A stretch of 64,000 bases of DNA from positions 310,001 through 374,000 of the forward strand of contig CAWFDX010000009.1 in assembly GCA_963814645.1 (NCBI GenBank). Reading direction: 5' to 3'. Position numbers and translations under genes: made by a program. This DNA comes from RYN-230 sp963814645 (GTDB taxonomy: Bacteria > Actinomycetota > Actinomycetes > Streptosporangiales > Streptosporangiaceae). Within the stretch, counting starts at the first letter, position 1; each line of letters starts with the position of its first letter. This document shows positions 25,193 through 34,763 of this stretch, piece after piece. The notes beneath the pieces are model-generated. The model had not been told where the DNA came from. It was given only the letters and a program-made list of their open reading frames with translations, and did not search any database.

Positions 25193-25895
25193 TCAGTGGA
25201 TGTTGGCGCAGAGCAGCGGCCGGAAGAAGATCGTCGGCTGGCCGTTGCTCAGGATGGTGTCGCTGCTGCCCTGGTGGATGTTGAGGTACCAGCCGTGCGC
25301 CGGGATCGGCGTCATGACGTGCCGGAATGTCCGCACGGCGTGCACCACGTGGCCTCTGGGCCCGGCGACGAGGTCGCGCAGCATGTACTTGACCGGGCCC
25401 TGGCGCTTGCAGCTGCCCAGGTGGATGTGCGCGGCATGCGGGCCCGGGGTCAGCCCGCTGGCCGAGACGGTGACGGTCAGCGTGTGCCGGGACGGGTTAT
25501 AGGCGAGTACCGCGTGGCCGCGCAGCGGGCGACGGGAAGGCCGGCCCGGCCTCGACGGCCGCCAGCCGGTGCGGCCGATACGGCCGGCCAGCCAGCGGCC
25601 GGGTCACCGCGATCGGGTTCGCGGCAACGCCGCGTGAGCCGGTGCCCATCCGGATGACCAGCCAACTGCCGGTCAGCAGGCGGCCGGTGTAGTGGCTGGA
25701 CAGGGTGGCGCGGGCCTGGCCCACCGGGTTCACAGTGAGCGGGCTGAACCGGACCCGGCCGCCACCGGGCAGCCGCAGGTCCACCCCGTGCGCGGAACCT
25801 GGGGTCAGCCCGAACAGCGCGGCGTGCACGGTGAGCCGGCCGTGCCGGCGGCCGAAGCGCACCGTGCCCTCCGGCATGGGGTGCAGCCGGAGCAC
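25193..25895 (-). pseudogene. CHRD-domain secreted protein, frameshifted and lacking its signal peptide
   Basis: Two frames must be joined. The upstream frame (25895 down to about 25540) encodes RFGRRHGRLTVHAALFGLTP and YTGRLLTGSWLVIRMG, the first beta-sandwich repeat. The downstream frame (about 25540 to 25193) encodes GHAVLAYNPSRHTLTVTV, HAAHIHLGSCKRQGPVKYML and GWYLNIHQGSSDTILSNG, a classical CHRD domain ending FFRPLLCANIH. The total length is 3n+1, so one base is extra or two are missing near 25530-25550. Upstream the frame is open to about 26010 but encodes no signal peptide, and no good start is seen. Probably a decayed surface protein. Confidence 0.72.
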
Positions 25896-26302
25896 GTCGC
25901 GTGTTGCCCCGGTGTGCGGCGCGGCGGTGGGGTGGCTGGCGTCCCGGTGCGCCGCGCCGCGGGTGCCGGCGCTGGCTGGCGCGGCAGGCCGGCCAGCGGG
26001 CTCCGGCTATTGACGTCCGCCCCGGTGTGCATGGTGAATTTCACTGGATATGGCACCTTTCTGCGCGCAACCGGCAGGCGGCCGAGTCCAGCGGAAAAAA
26101 AAACCACCTGCCGGCTATTTCGGTTTCGAGGTATCTGGACCTCGTGCATTAAGCGGTTACCGCGGGCGGATTCTAACGCGCTGCCACCCATTTATCTTTG
26201 TGTGAATTACCAGCGCGTGGCGATCTCGATGGCCCGGGCCTGGAACTGCGGCGGGCTGCGCGGCATTTTAGGTGTCGTGACACCGGTACGGGCGGAGGCG
26301 GC
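25896..26302. other. gap between the CHRD pseudogene and the sigma factor
   Basis: No convincing gene. The left part (to about 26010) is probably the decayed N-terminal coding region of the CHRD protein. It contains a run of nine A residues at 26095-26103 and an AT-rich stretch to 26215 that is the likely promoter zone for the SigE-type gene at 26303. No clear -35/-10 pair could be fixed by eye. Confidence 0.4.
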
Positions 26303-26839
26303 GTGAGCAGGCCTGGGGAACGCGAACAAGCGTTCACCCAGTTCGTCGAGACCGGGACGCCCGCCCTGCTGCGCGCGGCCTACGTGCTGCTCGGCACCCG
26401 GGAGGAAGCCGAGGACGCGGTCCAGCTGGCCCTGCTGCGCACGCTCCAGCACTGGGACCGGGCCCAGGACGCACCTGCCGCCTACACCCGGGCCGTGCTG
26501 GTCAATGTCTGCCGGGAGCACTGGCGGTACGGGGCGCGCCATCCGGAAATCACCGGCTTGTCCGGGGACGCCACGACGCTCGCCGTGATCACGCCGTTCA
26601 CCGATGCGGTGGACCACCGCCGGGTGCTGGTTGGCGCGCTGCGCCGGCTGCCCGAGGTTCAGCGCGAGGTCCTGGTGTTCCGCTATCTGCTCGATGCCAG
26701 CGTGACGGAGACCGCGGTGGCCCTGGGCCTGCCCGAGGGAACCGTCAAGTCCGCGGCCAGCCGTGGCCTCGACCAGCTTCGCGGGCTGCTGTCTGGTGAT
26801 AAGAGGGAGGTCCGCCGTGGCCATCAGCGCCGAGGATGA
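26303..26839 (+). CDS. SigE-family sigma-70 factor
   Basis: 178 residues from a GTG at 26303 with GGAGG just upstream. Sigma region 2 reads LLRAAYVLLGTREEAEDAVQLALLRTLQHWDRA and region 4 reads LRRLPEVQREVLVFRYLLDASVTETAVALGLPEGTVKSAASR (given in parts of the ~110-165 stretch). The length and the AYTRAVLVNVCREHWR linker fit the actinobacterial SigE/ECF group. The last 23 bases overlap the next gene, whose product is probably its anti-sigma factor. Confidence 0.88.
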   Translation: MSRPGEREQAFTQFVETGTPALLRAAYVLLGTREEAEDAVQLALLRTLQHWDRAQDAPAAYTRAVLVNVCREHWRYGARHPEITGLSGDATTLAVITPFTDAVDHRRVLVGALRRLPEVQREVLVFRYLLDASVTETAVALGLPEGTVKSAASRGLDQLRGLLSGDKREVRRGHQRRG

Positions 26840-27422
26840 GCTCCGGCTCGCGCTGCGGGCCGAATTGCGTGACGTCGAGCCCGGCGACGGCCTGGCCGCT
26901 ACGGTCATCGCGCGCTATCGCCGCGGGCGCCGTCGGCGCGCCGGGGGCGCGGCCACGCTGAGCACCGCGATCGTGGCGATCGGCGTGCTGCTCGGGGTCA
27001 CCAGCGCACCAGGCCGGCCCAGCCCGATCGAGCTTCATGTGTCCTCCTACACGCTGACGCTGCCGGATAGGTACCACCTGGCCCACTCGCCCCGGCCGAT
27101 CTCGCCGGCCAGCCAGCAACGGGTCGCCGCAGCCGCGGCCGCGGATGGCCGCTGTGTATCGATGCAGCTCACGGCCCCGTTCAGCCCAGGGACCGCGGGC
27201 GACCCGAACATCCCGCGCGGCGCGCCGGAGGTCATGGTCGGCCCGTACCACGCCTGGCTCATCCCCGGCGGGTGCTCCAGCCGCATCCCGCTGAACCGCC
27301 AGCACCAGCTCGTCATCGAGATGTCGGCCGCGCACGGCCAGATCCAGGATCTGGTGATCGGGGCGTCGGGGCTCACGCCGGATGCGCTCATCTCGCTGGT
27401 CGCGCGGAACCTGTCGTCGTAG
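26817..27422 (+). CDS. putative membrane anti-sigma factor
   Basis: 201 residues from the GTG at 26817 (AGGGAGG upstream), overlapping the sigma gene. A short cytoplasmic helix region (AEDELRLALRAELRDVEPGD) is followed by Arg-rich RYRRGRRRRAGG, one membrane helix (about 40-60; ATLSTAIVAIGVLLGVTSA) and an extracellular domain of about 140 residues without recognised motif. No zinc-binding HxxxCxxC motif is present. Gene order and topology suggest regulation of the adjacent sigma factor; this is inference. Confidence 0.65.
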   Translation: MAISAEDELRLALRAELRDVEPGDGLAATVIARYRRGRRRRAGGAATLSTAIVAIGVLLGVTSAPGRPSPIELHVSSYTLTLPDRYHLAHSPRPISPASQQRVAAAAAADGRCVSMQLTAPFSPGTAGDPNIPRGAPEVMVGPYHAWLIPGGCSSRIPLNRQHQLVIEMSAAHGQIQDLVIGASGLTPDALISLVARNLSS

Positions 27423-27446
27423 CGACCGGAAGCGGAGGATGGCGCC

Positions 27447-27968
27447 ATGAGAGGCCAGGACACCCGGATCAGCCTCATCGCCGTCATGCTGGGCGCCGTG
27501 ATGCTGCTGGCGGTGGCCTGCGGCGGCCAGCCGTCGTCTGATCCGGCGACCTCGCCCGCCGATACCGCCTACCAGCAGGAAATCGCGCATTCCGAATGCA
27601 TGCGGGCGCATGGGCTGCCGGGCTTCCCCGACCCGGACAGCCAGGGCATCGTCCACCTGAGCGCCCAGGACGGGTTCACGCCGAACTCACCGCAGTTCCT
27701 GGCGGCCCAGAAAGCCTGCGCCAAGCTGCAGTCAGGCAACAGCCCGGAAACCATGACCCACTTCCGGCAGAACATGATCTCGGCGCTCAAGTTCGCCGCC
27801 TGCATGCGCGCCCACGGAATACTAAAATTCCCCGACCCGGTGCCGTTCGGCAACGGCGGCGTCATGCTCACCATCCGCAAAGGCTCGGGCGTCAACGTCA
27901 ACTCGGCACAGTTCGCCGCAGCCAGCAAGGCGTGCGGATCGGCATTCCCTGGCCAGACCGAGCCGTAA
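27447..27968 (+). CDS. lipoprotein with two CMRxHG-FPDP repeats
   Basis: 173 residues. A signal sequence (MLGAVMLLAVACGG) ends in a lipobox, so the mature protein begins at Cys about 28. The mature part holds two similar motifs, SECMRAHGLPGFPDP and AACMRAHGILKFPDP, each followed by an Asn/Ser-rich segment and a second Cys (QKACAKLQ, SKACGSAF), giving four conserved cysteines that could form two disulfides. The repeat is common in actinobacterial lipoproteins of unknown function. It follows the anti-sigma-like gene by 24 bases, so it is probably in the same operon. Confidence 0.75.
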   Translation: MRGQDTRISLIAVMLGAVMLLAVACGGQPSSDPATSPADTAYQQEIAHSECMRAHGLPGFPDPDSQGIVHLSAQDGFTPNSPQFLAAQKACAKLQSGNSPETMTHFRQNMISALKFAACMRAHGILKFPDPVPFGNGGVMLTIRKGSGVNVNSAQFAAASKACGSAFPGQTEP

Positions 27969-28121
27969 CGAGATAAAGCTGTGGGCTGTCAGGTGTAAAC
28001 GATCGTGGTGCGGGCAGACAGGGATGTCTCGCCCTGGGGTTGCTAGCCCAGCCGTCAGGGCCTCCGGACGCAGCCGGAAGGCAAGGGGGACCAACGTGAC
28101 CGCGACGATAGCTGGCGACTG

Positions 28122-28370
28122 GTGGCCCGGATGAGAGACCTGCTGCCTAACACCTTGCTGCCTAATACCCTGCCGCCTGACTCGGCTCTCGCCCGCCGGG
28201 CCGCCATCGTCTCGTGCTGGCTGTGCGGCATCCGCCTGCACCAGAACCAGATGGTGCCCGATGGGGACAGCGCCTGCCGGGACATCCGGTGGTACTGCCA
28301 AGACACCCGGACCTGTACCGAACGCTGGACCTCAGCCCCGCGCCAGCACCCGCCCACCGGGGGCGATTAG
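28122..28370 (+). CDS. small Cys-rich putative zinc-binding protein
   Basis: 82 residues (GTG 28122, or ATG 28131). The core CWLCGIRLHQNQMVPDG, SACRDIRWYCQDTRTCTERW has five Cys and a His, resembling a short conserved actinobacterial family of unknown function and possibly a zinc site. The N-terminus includes a small tandem duplication (LPNTLLPNTLPP) matching a repeated CTGCCTAAYACC in the DNA. It is the first of three co-directional unrecognised genes. Confidence 0.6.
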   Translation: MARMRDLLPNTLLPNTLPPDSALARRAAIVSCWLCGIRLHQNQMVPDGDSACRDIRWYCQDTRTCTERWTSAPRQHPPTGGD

Positions 28371-28421
28371 CAGCACTCGGCAGGCTGCCCGCTGTGGCAC
28401 AGGTTCCGTTCAGGGACCGGT

Positions 28422-29021
28422 GTGATCTTGGCCATCCGGAGATCGGATGGATGTCAGGAACGCGCAACGGAAGGCCTGTTCCGGAACGTGCCACAACAAG
28501 ACAACTCCGCAGTGCAGCGGGCGCTGGCCGATGCTGCGGCGCTCGCGCGGTTGCAGGTCGATGTGCTGGTCCAGCTGACTGAAGCGGATCGGGCCGGGGA
28601 CGACGAGGCTGTGCTGCGCTGCCACGCCGAGCTTGATCACGTCATGGCGCGAATGGCCGAGACAGAACTGGTTCGCAGTGGCGCGCGAGCGACCGTCCCC
28701 GAGGACGACCTGATTTGCGCGGGCTGCGGCGCAGCAGCGCGGCCGGTGTACGAGACGCCACGGCTGCTGAGCTACCGATGCGTTGGCTGCGGCTGGACGG
28801 GAGACGATCCGGCCGCGCAGGCGGAGCAAAGGCGCGCACAGGCCAGGGAGGCGGCAGCAGCCGCGGTCGAGCGCGCCGTCCAGGAGATAGAGGACGCGTT
28901 GCTGATACTGGACCACCGCAGCAAAAAGACCCGTGCGGAAGGCACCCGCAAGCTGCGCCTCCTGCACAAAGACCTCGCTGTGGTCGAGGGCCGACTGCAC
29001 AGAACCGAGTTATCGTGTTAG
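28422..29021 (+). CDS. unrecognised protein with zinc ribbon between helical regions
   Basis: 199 residues as read from 28422; the first ~22 may not be translated, and a GTG at 28488 is a good alternative. Helical N-terminal part (SAVQRALADAAALARLQVDV), then two Cys pairs in LICAGCGAAARPVYE and YRCVGCGWTGDD, forming a likely zinc ribbon (about 95-125), then a strongly charged Ala/Glu/Arg coiled coil (about 128-190). No family recognised. It is 14 bases from the downstream ribosome site of the next gene, suggesting an operon. Confidence 0.58.
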   Translation: MILAIRRSDGCQERATEGLFRNVPQQDNSAVQRALADAAALARLQVDVLVQLTEADRAGDDEAVLRCHAELDHVMARMAETELVRSGARATVPEDDLICAGCGAAARPVYETPRLLSYRCVGCGWTGDDPAAQAEQRRAQAREAAAAAVERAVQEIEDALLILDHRSKKTRAEGTRKLRLLHKDLAVVEGRLHRTELSC

Positions 29022-29046
29022 CGGCTCGTGGGACAGGAGGCCGCCG

Positions 29047-29988
29047 TTGGCTGACCAGCACGAGGCGTGGGCTGATGCCACGCTGCGGCGGCCTGTGGTC
29101 GATCCCGCAGTCCCGGACGCTGACCGTGCCCTGCTGACGGCGCACAGCGCGCTGCTGACTCCAGCAGGCTCGGACCGTCCCGCCCGGCGCCGCGTCTACC
29201 TGCCTATCGATCCGGCCAAGCGGCTCGAGACCGCCGACGGGGCGGTCATGGGCATGACCTCCGCCATGATCACAGCCGTGTTCGGAACGGTCCCGCTAGC
29301 TGTCGGGACGCTGCTGTTGCAGGACCCAACCTCCTGGGAGTACACGTCCAACCGGTATGCGCTGCTGATCGCAGAGATCATCGCGATCATCACCGCAGTG
29401 CTCCTAGGCGTCCGGATCAGCCGCTTCGGGCAGCCGACCGGCAAGATCCCAGCCGTCATGGCGGCCCGCGCCCACCACGGCCGTTACCTGACCGACGCCG
29501 ATTTCGACGCGCGTTCCCGGGTCCTGCTGCGCCGCGCGCAGGACGCGATCGACTCGGTGCTTTTGTCCCAGGTCTGCGCGGCCGACCTGCTGGATCAAGC
29601 CGCCGCGAGGGCAGCCCTGGCCAGCCAGGAATGGGAGATCGCCGTCGCGCTGCGGGAGCAAGCGCGGCTGCGGGTCAGGCGTTCGGAACTGCCGGCTGTC
29701 CACCCCGGGACGCGGGCGGCCACGCTGCTCGCTGGCCAGACGCAGGCAGCGCACCTGGCCGACGCGAGCGTCGCAGGCCGGGTGGCGGCGCTGGAGCGCT
29801 ACGCGGCCGAGGTCCAGGCGGCCGACGCCGCCTGGCGCGACTGGCAGCAGGCCGCGGTCGTGGCTGAACTCGAGGGCCAGCACCTGGACATGGCCGCCCG
29901 CATGGCGGCCGACGAGCATGGAGTCGCGCAAATCGCGGCCATGACCGAGCAGGCACGCGCGATCCAGTCCGTGTTCCGCGAGATCTAG
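29047..29988 (+). CDS. unrecognised two-TM protein with long coiled coil
   Basis: 313 residues from a TTG at 29047; AGGAGG (29035-29040) with a six-base spacer strongly supports it. Two membrane helices lie at about 62-88 (AMITAVFGTVPLAVGTLLL) and 97-117 (YALLIAEIIAIITAVLLG). A cytoplasmic region of about 190 residues follows, rich in Ala/Glu/Gln/Arg and largely helical (VAALERYAAEVQAADAAWRDW). No enzyme motif seen. It converges on the UvrA-like gene with overlapping stop codons. With the two upstream genes it forms a small uncharacterised cluster. Confidence 0.6.
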   Translation: MADQHEAWADATLRRPVVDPAVPDADRALLTAHSALLTPAGSDRPARRRVYLPIDPAKRLETADGAVMGMTSAMITAVFGTVPLAVGTLLLQDPTSWEYTSNRYALLIAEIIAIITAVLLGVRISRFGQPTGKIPAVMAARAHHGRYLTDADFDARSRVLLRRAQDAIDSVLLSQVCAADLLDQAAARAALASQEWEIAVALREQARLRVRRSELPAVHPGTRAATLLAGQTQAAHLADASVAGRVAALERYAAEVQAADAAWRDWQQAAVVAELEGQHLDMAARMAADEHGVAQIAAMTEQARAIQSVFREI

Positions 29989-32495
29989 CGGGCTGCGGTC
30001 AGACTGAGGTGCTCGGCCAGCCACGGCCCGGTCACGCTGGCCGGGGCCCGCGCGACGTCCTCCGGGGGCCCGGCCGCGAGGATGCGCCCGCCGTCCGGGC
30101 CGCCGCCCGGGCCCATGTCGATCAGGTGGTCGGCGGCGGCCAGCAGGTCCAGGTCGTGGTCGATGACGATGATGGTGGCCCCGGCGGCCAGCAGCCGGTC
30201 GAACACGGCGACCAGGGTGGCCACATCGAGCGGGTGCAGGCCGGTGGACGGCTCGTCGAAGACGTACAGTGCGCCGCGCTGGCTGCTGCGCAGCCGGGAG
30301 GCGATCCGCAGCCGCTGCGACTCGCCGCCGGACAGCGCCGGCGTGGGCTCGCCGAGCCGCAGGTAACCCAGGCCGACGTCGCTGACCGGCCGCAGCGCCG
30401 CGGTGACCGCGGCCTGGCCGGCGAACCGCTGCAGGGCTTCGTCCACGCTCAGGGCGAGCACGTCGGCGATGGTCCGGCCGTCAACCCGGACGGCCAGGGT
30501 GTCGTCGTTGAACCGGGCGCCGTGGCAGGTCGGGCACTGCACGCTGATGTCGGGGAGGTACTGGACATCGAGATCGATGTGGCCGAGCCCGCGGCAGGTC
30601 GGGCACTGTCCCTCGCGGGTGTTGAACGAGAAGTGCCCCGGCTTCCAGCGCCGCCGCCGGGCATACGCCGACTCGGCGAACACCCGGCGGATCTCGTCGA
30701 ACGCTCCAGAGTAGGTGGCTGGCGTGGATCGCGCGTTCTGCCCGATCGGCGACGCGTCCACCTGGACGACCTGGCGAATGCCGCCCAGGTCCAGATGGCG
30801 TACGTGCCCGGGCAGCGGCGACCCGTTCAGCAGCGCCCGCGCGGCCGGGATGAGGCTGTCCAGGACAAGAGCGGTCTTCCCGGCCCCGGACGGCCCGGCC
30901 AGCGCAGTCAGCCGGTGCAGCGGGAAGGCAGCCCGGACGTCATGCAGGTTGTACAGGTCCGCGACCTCCAGGACGATCTGCCCATCGTGGCCGGGCTGGG
31001 CCGGCTGGTCCCGGGACACCCGCCGGGCGCCGGACAGGAATGGGCCAATGATCGAGCGCGGGTCGGTCTCCAGCTGGCTGGGGGTGCCCTCGGCGATCAC
31101 CGTGCCGCCCTTGGCGCCGGCCTCCGGGCCGAGCTCGATGACCCAGTCCGCGGCGCGGATGAGCTCCCCCTCATGCTCCACGATGACCACGGAGTTGCCG
31201 TTCCCGGCCAGCGCGGAAATCGCCTTGAACAGGCCCTGGACGTTGCTCGGGTGCAGCCCGACCGACGGCTCGTCCAGCACGTAGAGCATGCCCGTGGTGC
31301 TGGCCCGGACCGTCGAGGTCAGCTCGATCCGCTGCCGCTCCCCGGTGGACAGCGAGGCGCCGGCCCGGTCCAGGGTCAGGTAGCCCAGGCCGACGTCGAG
31401 CAGCGGGGTGAGCGTCCCGGAGAGCTCGGCGAGCAGCCCAGCGGTCAGCCGCTCCAGCTCGGCGGGCAGGTCCGCGGGCAGGCCGGCGGCAAATTCCCGT
31501 AGCTCGTCCAGCCGGAGCTCGCTGATCTCGGCGATGTTCCTGCCGCCGAGCAGCGAGGTCAGCGCCTCGGGCCGGAGCCGGGTGCCGTGGCACGCCGAGC
31601 AAACGCGAGTGACCAGGAATCGCTGCACCAGCCGACGGGTGCGCTCATTGTCGCTGCGCAGCGAGCGCTCGACCGCGGCCACCGCGTTGTCGTAGTTGAC
31701 CGATAGCTGCACGCTCCGCCCGGTCCGCCCGGAGCTCAGCGTCACCTGCCGCTGGACGGGCTCGCCGTGCAGCACGATGTCGCGCTCCCGGTCGGTCAGC
31801 TCCTGGTAGGGCACGTCGAGCCGGACGCCGAGCTGGCCCGCGGCATACATGGACAGCCGCCGCCCACCTGAATTCCACGGCAGCACCGCGCCGTCCTCGA
31901 TCGTTTTGCTGGGGTCCGGCACCAGGGTGCTCTCGTCGACTTCGGACCGGACGCCGAGACCGTGACAGGCCGGGCAGGCGCCGTAAGAGTTGAACGCGAA
32001 GGATTCCGCGCTGGGCACCTCGAACCGCGCGCCGCACACCGGGCAGGTGATCTCCATGGCCTGGGTGGCGATCGACGGCCCGATGCGGTGGCCATTCGGG
32101 CACAGATGCGAGCCCAGCCGAGACATCATCAGCCGCAGCACGTTCAGCACCTCGGACATGGTGCCGACGGTGCTGCGCGGGCCCGGTATGGGCGGGCGCT
32201 GCCGCAGCGCGAGCGCGGCCGGCAGGTGGTCGATCCGGTCCACGTCCGGGCGCTGGGCCTGGCTAATCCGCCGCCGGGTATAGGTGCTCAGGCCCTCCAG
32301 GAACCGGTGCATGCCCTCCGCGTACAGGGTGCCGATGGCCAGCGACGTCTTGCCTGACCCGGACACCCCGACCACCGCCACGGTCCGCCACAGCGGCACG
32401 TCAACGTCGATGTCCTGCAGGTTGTTGTGCCGGGCCCCGTGCACCCCGATGACCCTGGGCAGCGTGTCCGGCACCGGAATTTCAGCAGGGTCCAT
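29985..32495 (-). CDS. UvrA-like ABC ATPase (short, UvrA2 type)
   Basis: 836 residues, over 100 shorter than canonical UvrA. Two ABC halves: Walker A GVSGSGKTSLA (about 43) and GPSGAGKTALV (about 510); signatures SLSTGERQRIEL and ALSGGESQRLRI; Walker B LYVLDEPSVGLHP and LYVFDEPSTGLHP. Zinc-binding CPxC pairs appear in ITCPVCGARFEV...ACPACHG and QCPTCRGLGH...QCPTCHG. Paralogues of this length lack much of the UvrB-binding region and are linked to drug or DNA-adduct tolerance. No uvrB is nearby. Confidence 0.9.
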   Translation of the reverse strand: MDPAEIPVPDTLPRVIGVHGARHNNLQDIDVDVPLWRTVAVVGVSGSGKTSLAIGTLYAEGMHRFLEGLSTYTRRRISQAQRPDVDRIDHLPAALALRQRPPIPGPRSTVGTMSEVLNVLRLMMSRLGSHLCPNGHRIGPSIATQAMEITCPVCGARFEVPSAESFAFNSYGACPACHGLGVRSEVDESTLVPDPSKTIEDGAVLPWNSGGRRLSMYAAGQLGVRLDVPYQELTDRERDIVLHGEPVQRQVTLSSGRTGRSVQLSVNYDNAVAAVERSLRSDNERTRRLVQRFLVTRVCSACHGTRLRPEALTSLLGGRNIAEISELRLDELREFAAGLPADLPAELERLTAGLLAELSGTLTPLLDVGLGYLTLDRAGASLSTGERQRIELTSTVRASTTGMLYVLDEPSVGLHPSNVQGLFKAISALAGNGNSVVIVEHEGELIRAADWVIELGPEAGAKGGTVIAEGTPSQLETDPRSIIGPFLSGARRVSRDQPAQPGHDGQIVLEVADLYNLHDVRAAFPLHRLTALAGPSGAGKTALVLDSLIPAARALLNGSPLPGHVRHLDLGGIRQVVQVDASPIGQNARSTPATYSGAFDEIRRVFAESAYARRRRWKPGHFSFNTREGQCPTCRGLGHIDLDVQYLPDISVQCPTCHGARFNDDTLAVRVDGRTIADVLALSVDEALQRFAGQAAVTAALRPVSDVGLGYLRLGEPTPALSGGESQRLRIASRLRSSQRGALYVFDEPSTGLHPLDVATLVAVFDRLLAAGATIIVIDHDLDLLAAADHLIDMGPGGGPDGGRILAAGPPEDVARAPASVTGPWLAEHLSLTAAR

Positions 32496-32537
32496 ACCGG
32501 CAACCTAAGCCAAGGCGCCGGGTGGTAGACACGGGGC

Positions 32538-33496
32538 ATGACCGCCTCACCGGTGCCCGACCTGGCGGATGTGCTCGCGGCGCGGCAGCGCATCGCGCCT
32601 TACCTGCGGCCGACTGCGCTGTACCGCTACCCGGCGCTGGATGCCATGACCGGGGCCCAGTTGTGGGTCAAGCACGAGAACCATCAGCCGGTCGGCGCGT
32701 TCAAGGTGCGCGGCGGGGTGAACCTGGTCAGCCAGCTGCGCGCGGACGAGCGGCGCCGGGGCGTGATCGCCGCCTCGACCGGCAATCATGGCCAGTCGGT
32801 CGCCTACGCGGCGAACCTGTTCGGCGTGCCGGCGATGATCTGCGTGCCCGAGCAGGCCAACCCGGTGAAGGTCGAGTCCATGCGGGCGCTGGGCGCCGAG
32901 GTGGTCTCGGCCGGCCGCGACTTCGACGAGGCCCGCGAGCAGTGCGAGAAGCTGGCCACCGAGCATGGTTACCGGTACGTGCATTCCGGGAACGAGCCGG
33001 CGCTCATCGCCGGGGTGGCCACCGGCACCATGGAGATCCTCGACGACCAGCCAGACATCGAGGTGATCGTGGTCCCGGTGGGCGGCGGCAGCGGGGCGGC
33101 GGGCGCCTGTGTGGTGGCTAAGGCGGTGCGCCCATCGATCGAGGTGATCGGTGTGCAGTCCGAGGCCGCCCCGGCCGCCTACCGCTCGTGGCAGGCCGGC
33201 ACGCTGGTCGAGGACACCACCAGCACGTTCGCCGAAGGGCTGGCCACCAGGACCGCGTTCGAACTGCCGCAGCGAATCCTGCGCGAGCTGCTGGACGACT
33301 TCGTCCTGGTCTCCGAGGATGCGCTGCGCACCGCGACCCGGCTGATGATCGAGAAGACGCGCAATCTCGTCGAGCGGCCGGCGCGGCCGCCCTGGCGGCG
33401 GTGCTGGCGGCTCCGCAGCGGTTCGGCGGCGCCGCGGTGGCCATCGTCTGCAGCGGCGGCAACATCAGCCCGGCCCAGCTGACCGCCCTGTGGTAA
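32538..33496 (+). pseudogene. threonine/serine dehydratase, frameshifted near the C-terminus
   Basis: Fold-type II PLP enzyme. PLP lysine K56 is in PVGAFKVRGG; the substrate loop STGNHGQSVAYA and phosphate-binding VPVGGGSGAAG are intact. After RLMIEKTRNLVE (near 33373) the reading frame is lost; the family continuation AGAAALAAVLAAPQRFGG and AAVAIVCSGGNISP is read in another frame and ends at the TAA at 33494-33496. The length is 3n+2, consistent with one lost base in a GC-only run (GAGCGGCCGGCG). Either a decayed gene or an indel error. Without the shift the enzyme would be a catabolic threonine deaminase lacking an ACT domain. Confidence 0.8.
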
Positions 33497-34710
33497 CCGG
33501 CACTGTGGTAACCGGCACTGTGGTAACCGGTGCGGTGGGTGTAGCCGGTTCCCGGAGCAGCGCCGAGATGGCGATGGCGATGACCGGAATCACCGCCAGC
33601 ACGATGAACGCTCCCTGCGGCCCGTGGTGATCGGCGACCAGGCCGAGCAGCGGCATGAACAGGCCACCCGCACTGACGGCCAGGCCGAGCGTGACGCCGG
33701 CCGCCGTACCCGGCCGTGAGGGCAGGTAGTCCTGGCCGAGCTTGACCAGCACCGCGAACGGCACGTTGGTCACCAGTCCGACCAGGAACACCAGCGCCAG
33801 CGCGCCGTACTTGCTGTCGCAGCACAGCAGCGCCACCAGCGCGGGCAGCAGCAGGCTGTTGCCCAGCTGGACGGTGCGGACCAGGCCGAGCCGGTCGGCG
33901 ATCCGGCCGCCGGCCAGCGTGCCGAGCACACCGCCGCCCAGCTCCAGCGTCAGCGCGAGGCCACCCAGCGCGCTCGACGCGCCGAGATGCCTGATCCAGT
34001 ACAGCGACACGAACGTGTTGACGCCGAAGGAGATCGTCGAGCGGATCACCTCGACGCAGGTCAGCGCCGCGAACAGCCGCGGACGGTCGGCGCCGTCGGC
34101 GGTGACCCGGGTGGCGGCCGCGATGTGGCTGCGGTGCTGGTGGCGCAGCAGCACGAAGCCCATCGGCACGGCCGGCGGGATGAACAGCGCGGTCGCGCCG
34201 AGCCCGAGCCGGTCGAGCACCGGCGTCGCGATCGCCGGCGCGGCGAAGAAGCCGATGCTGCCGCCGGCGGCAAAGTAGCTCATCGCGGTGGCGCTGCCCC
34301 CGGCGGCGCGGCGCGCGTCACGGCCGGCGCGGATGGAACATCGCGACGCCGGTACCGGAGAGCAGTATCAGCGCGAACGCCAGCGGGTAACCCGGCGCGA
34401 GGCCGGCCAGCCCCACACCGAGGCCGGCCAGGCTCATGCCGAGCGGGGCCAGCCAGGTCAGCCGGCGCCGGTCGGCCAGCACACCCACCAGGATCTGCGG
34501 CAGCGCACTGCCCAGCGTGGCGGCGAGCGCGAGACCGGACGCACCGACGTAGCTGACGTGCCGCTCCAGCACGAAGTACGGCACGGCGGCGGGCACCAGG
34601 CCCTGGTAGAAGTCGTCCACGGCATGCGCGCCGGCCCATATCCGCATCCGCCGCCATGGTGGGGCGGATGCGGGGGTGAGCGGGGTGGGGGTGGCGGTCT
34701 GCGAGGTCAC
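33465..34710 (-). pseudogene. MFS transporter, frameshifted
   Basis: Two pieces make one 12-helix permease. The first (34710 to about 34325) has DDFYQGLVPAAVPYFVLER, SALPQILVGVLADRRRL and stops early after GVAMFHP. The second frame continues AGRDARRAAGGSATAMSYF and carries helices 5-12 to 33465. The length is 3n+1. The FHPxA motif at the break resembles the fosmidomycin-resistance-type MFS group. The C-terminal tail ends in repeated PVTTV units encoded by a 15-bp tandem repeat. The divergent AraC gene at 34764 is its likely regulator. Confidence 0.78.
33490..33534. repeat. 15-bp tandem repeat, three units
   Basis: GTGGTAACCGGCACT occurs exactly at 33490-33504 and 33505-33519 and again, with three changes at the end, at 33520-33534. 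The first unit contains the stop codon of the dehydratase; on the other strand the repeat encodes the PVTTV units at the C-terminus of the MFS protein. Confidence 0.85.
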
Positions 34711-34763
34711 CCTTCGACCCTGTCCGGCGCACCGCCTGCGCGCTTCCCGTAATCTGCCTAGTT

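Noticed and set aside
30009..31502. 497-residue frame antisense to the UvrA-like gene
   Set aside because: No family features; mirrors the conserved ABC ATPase on the other strand.
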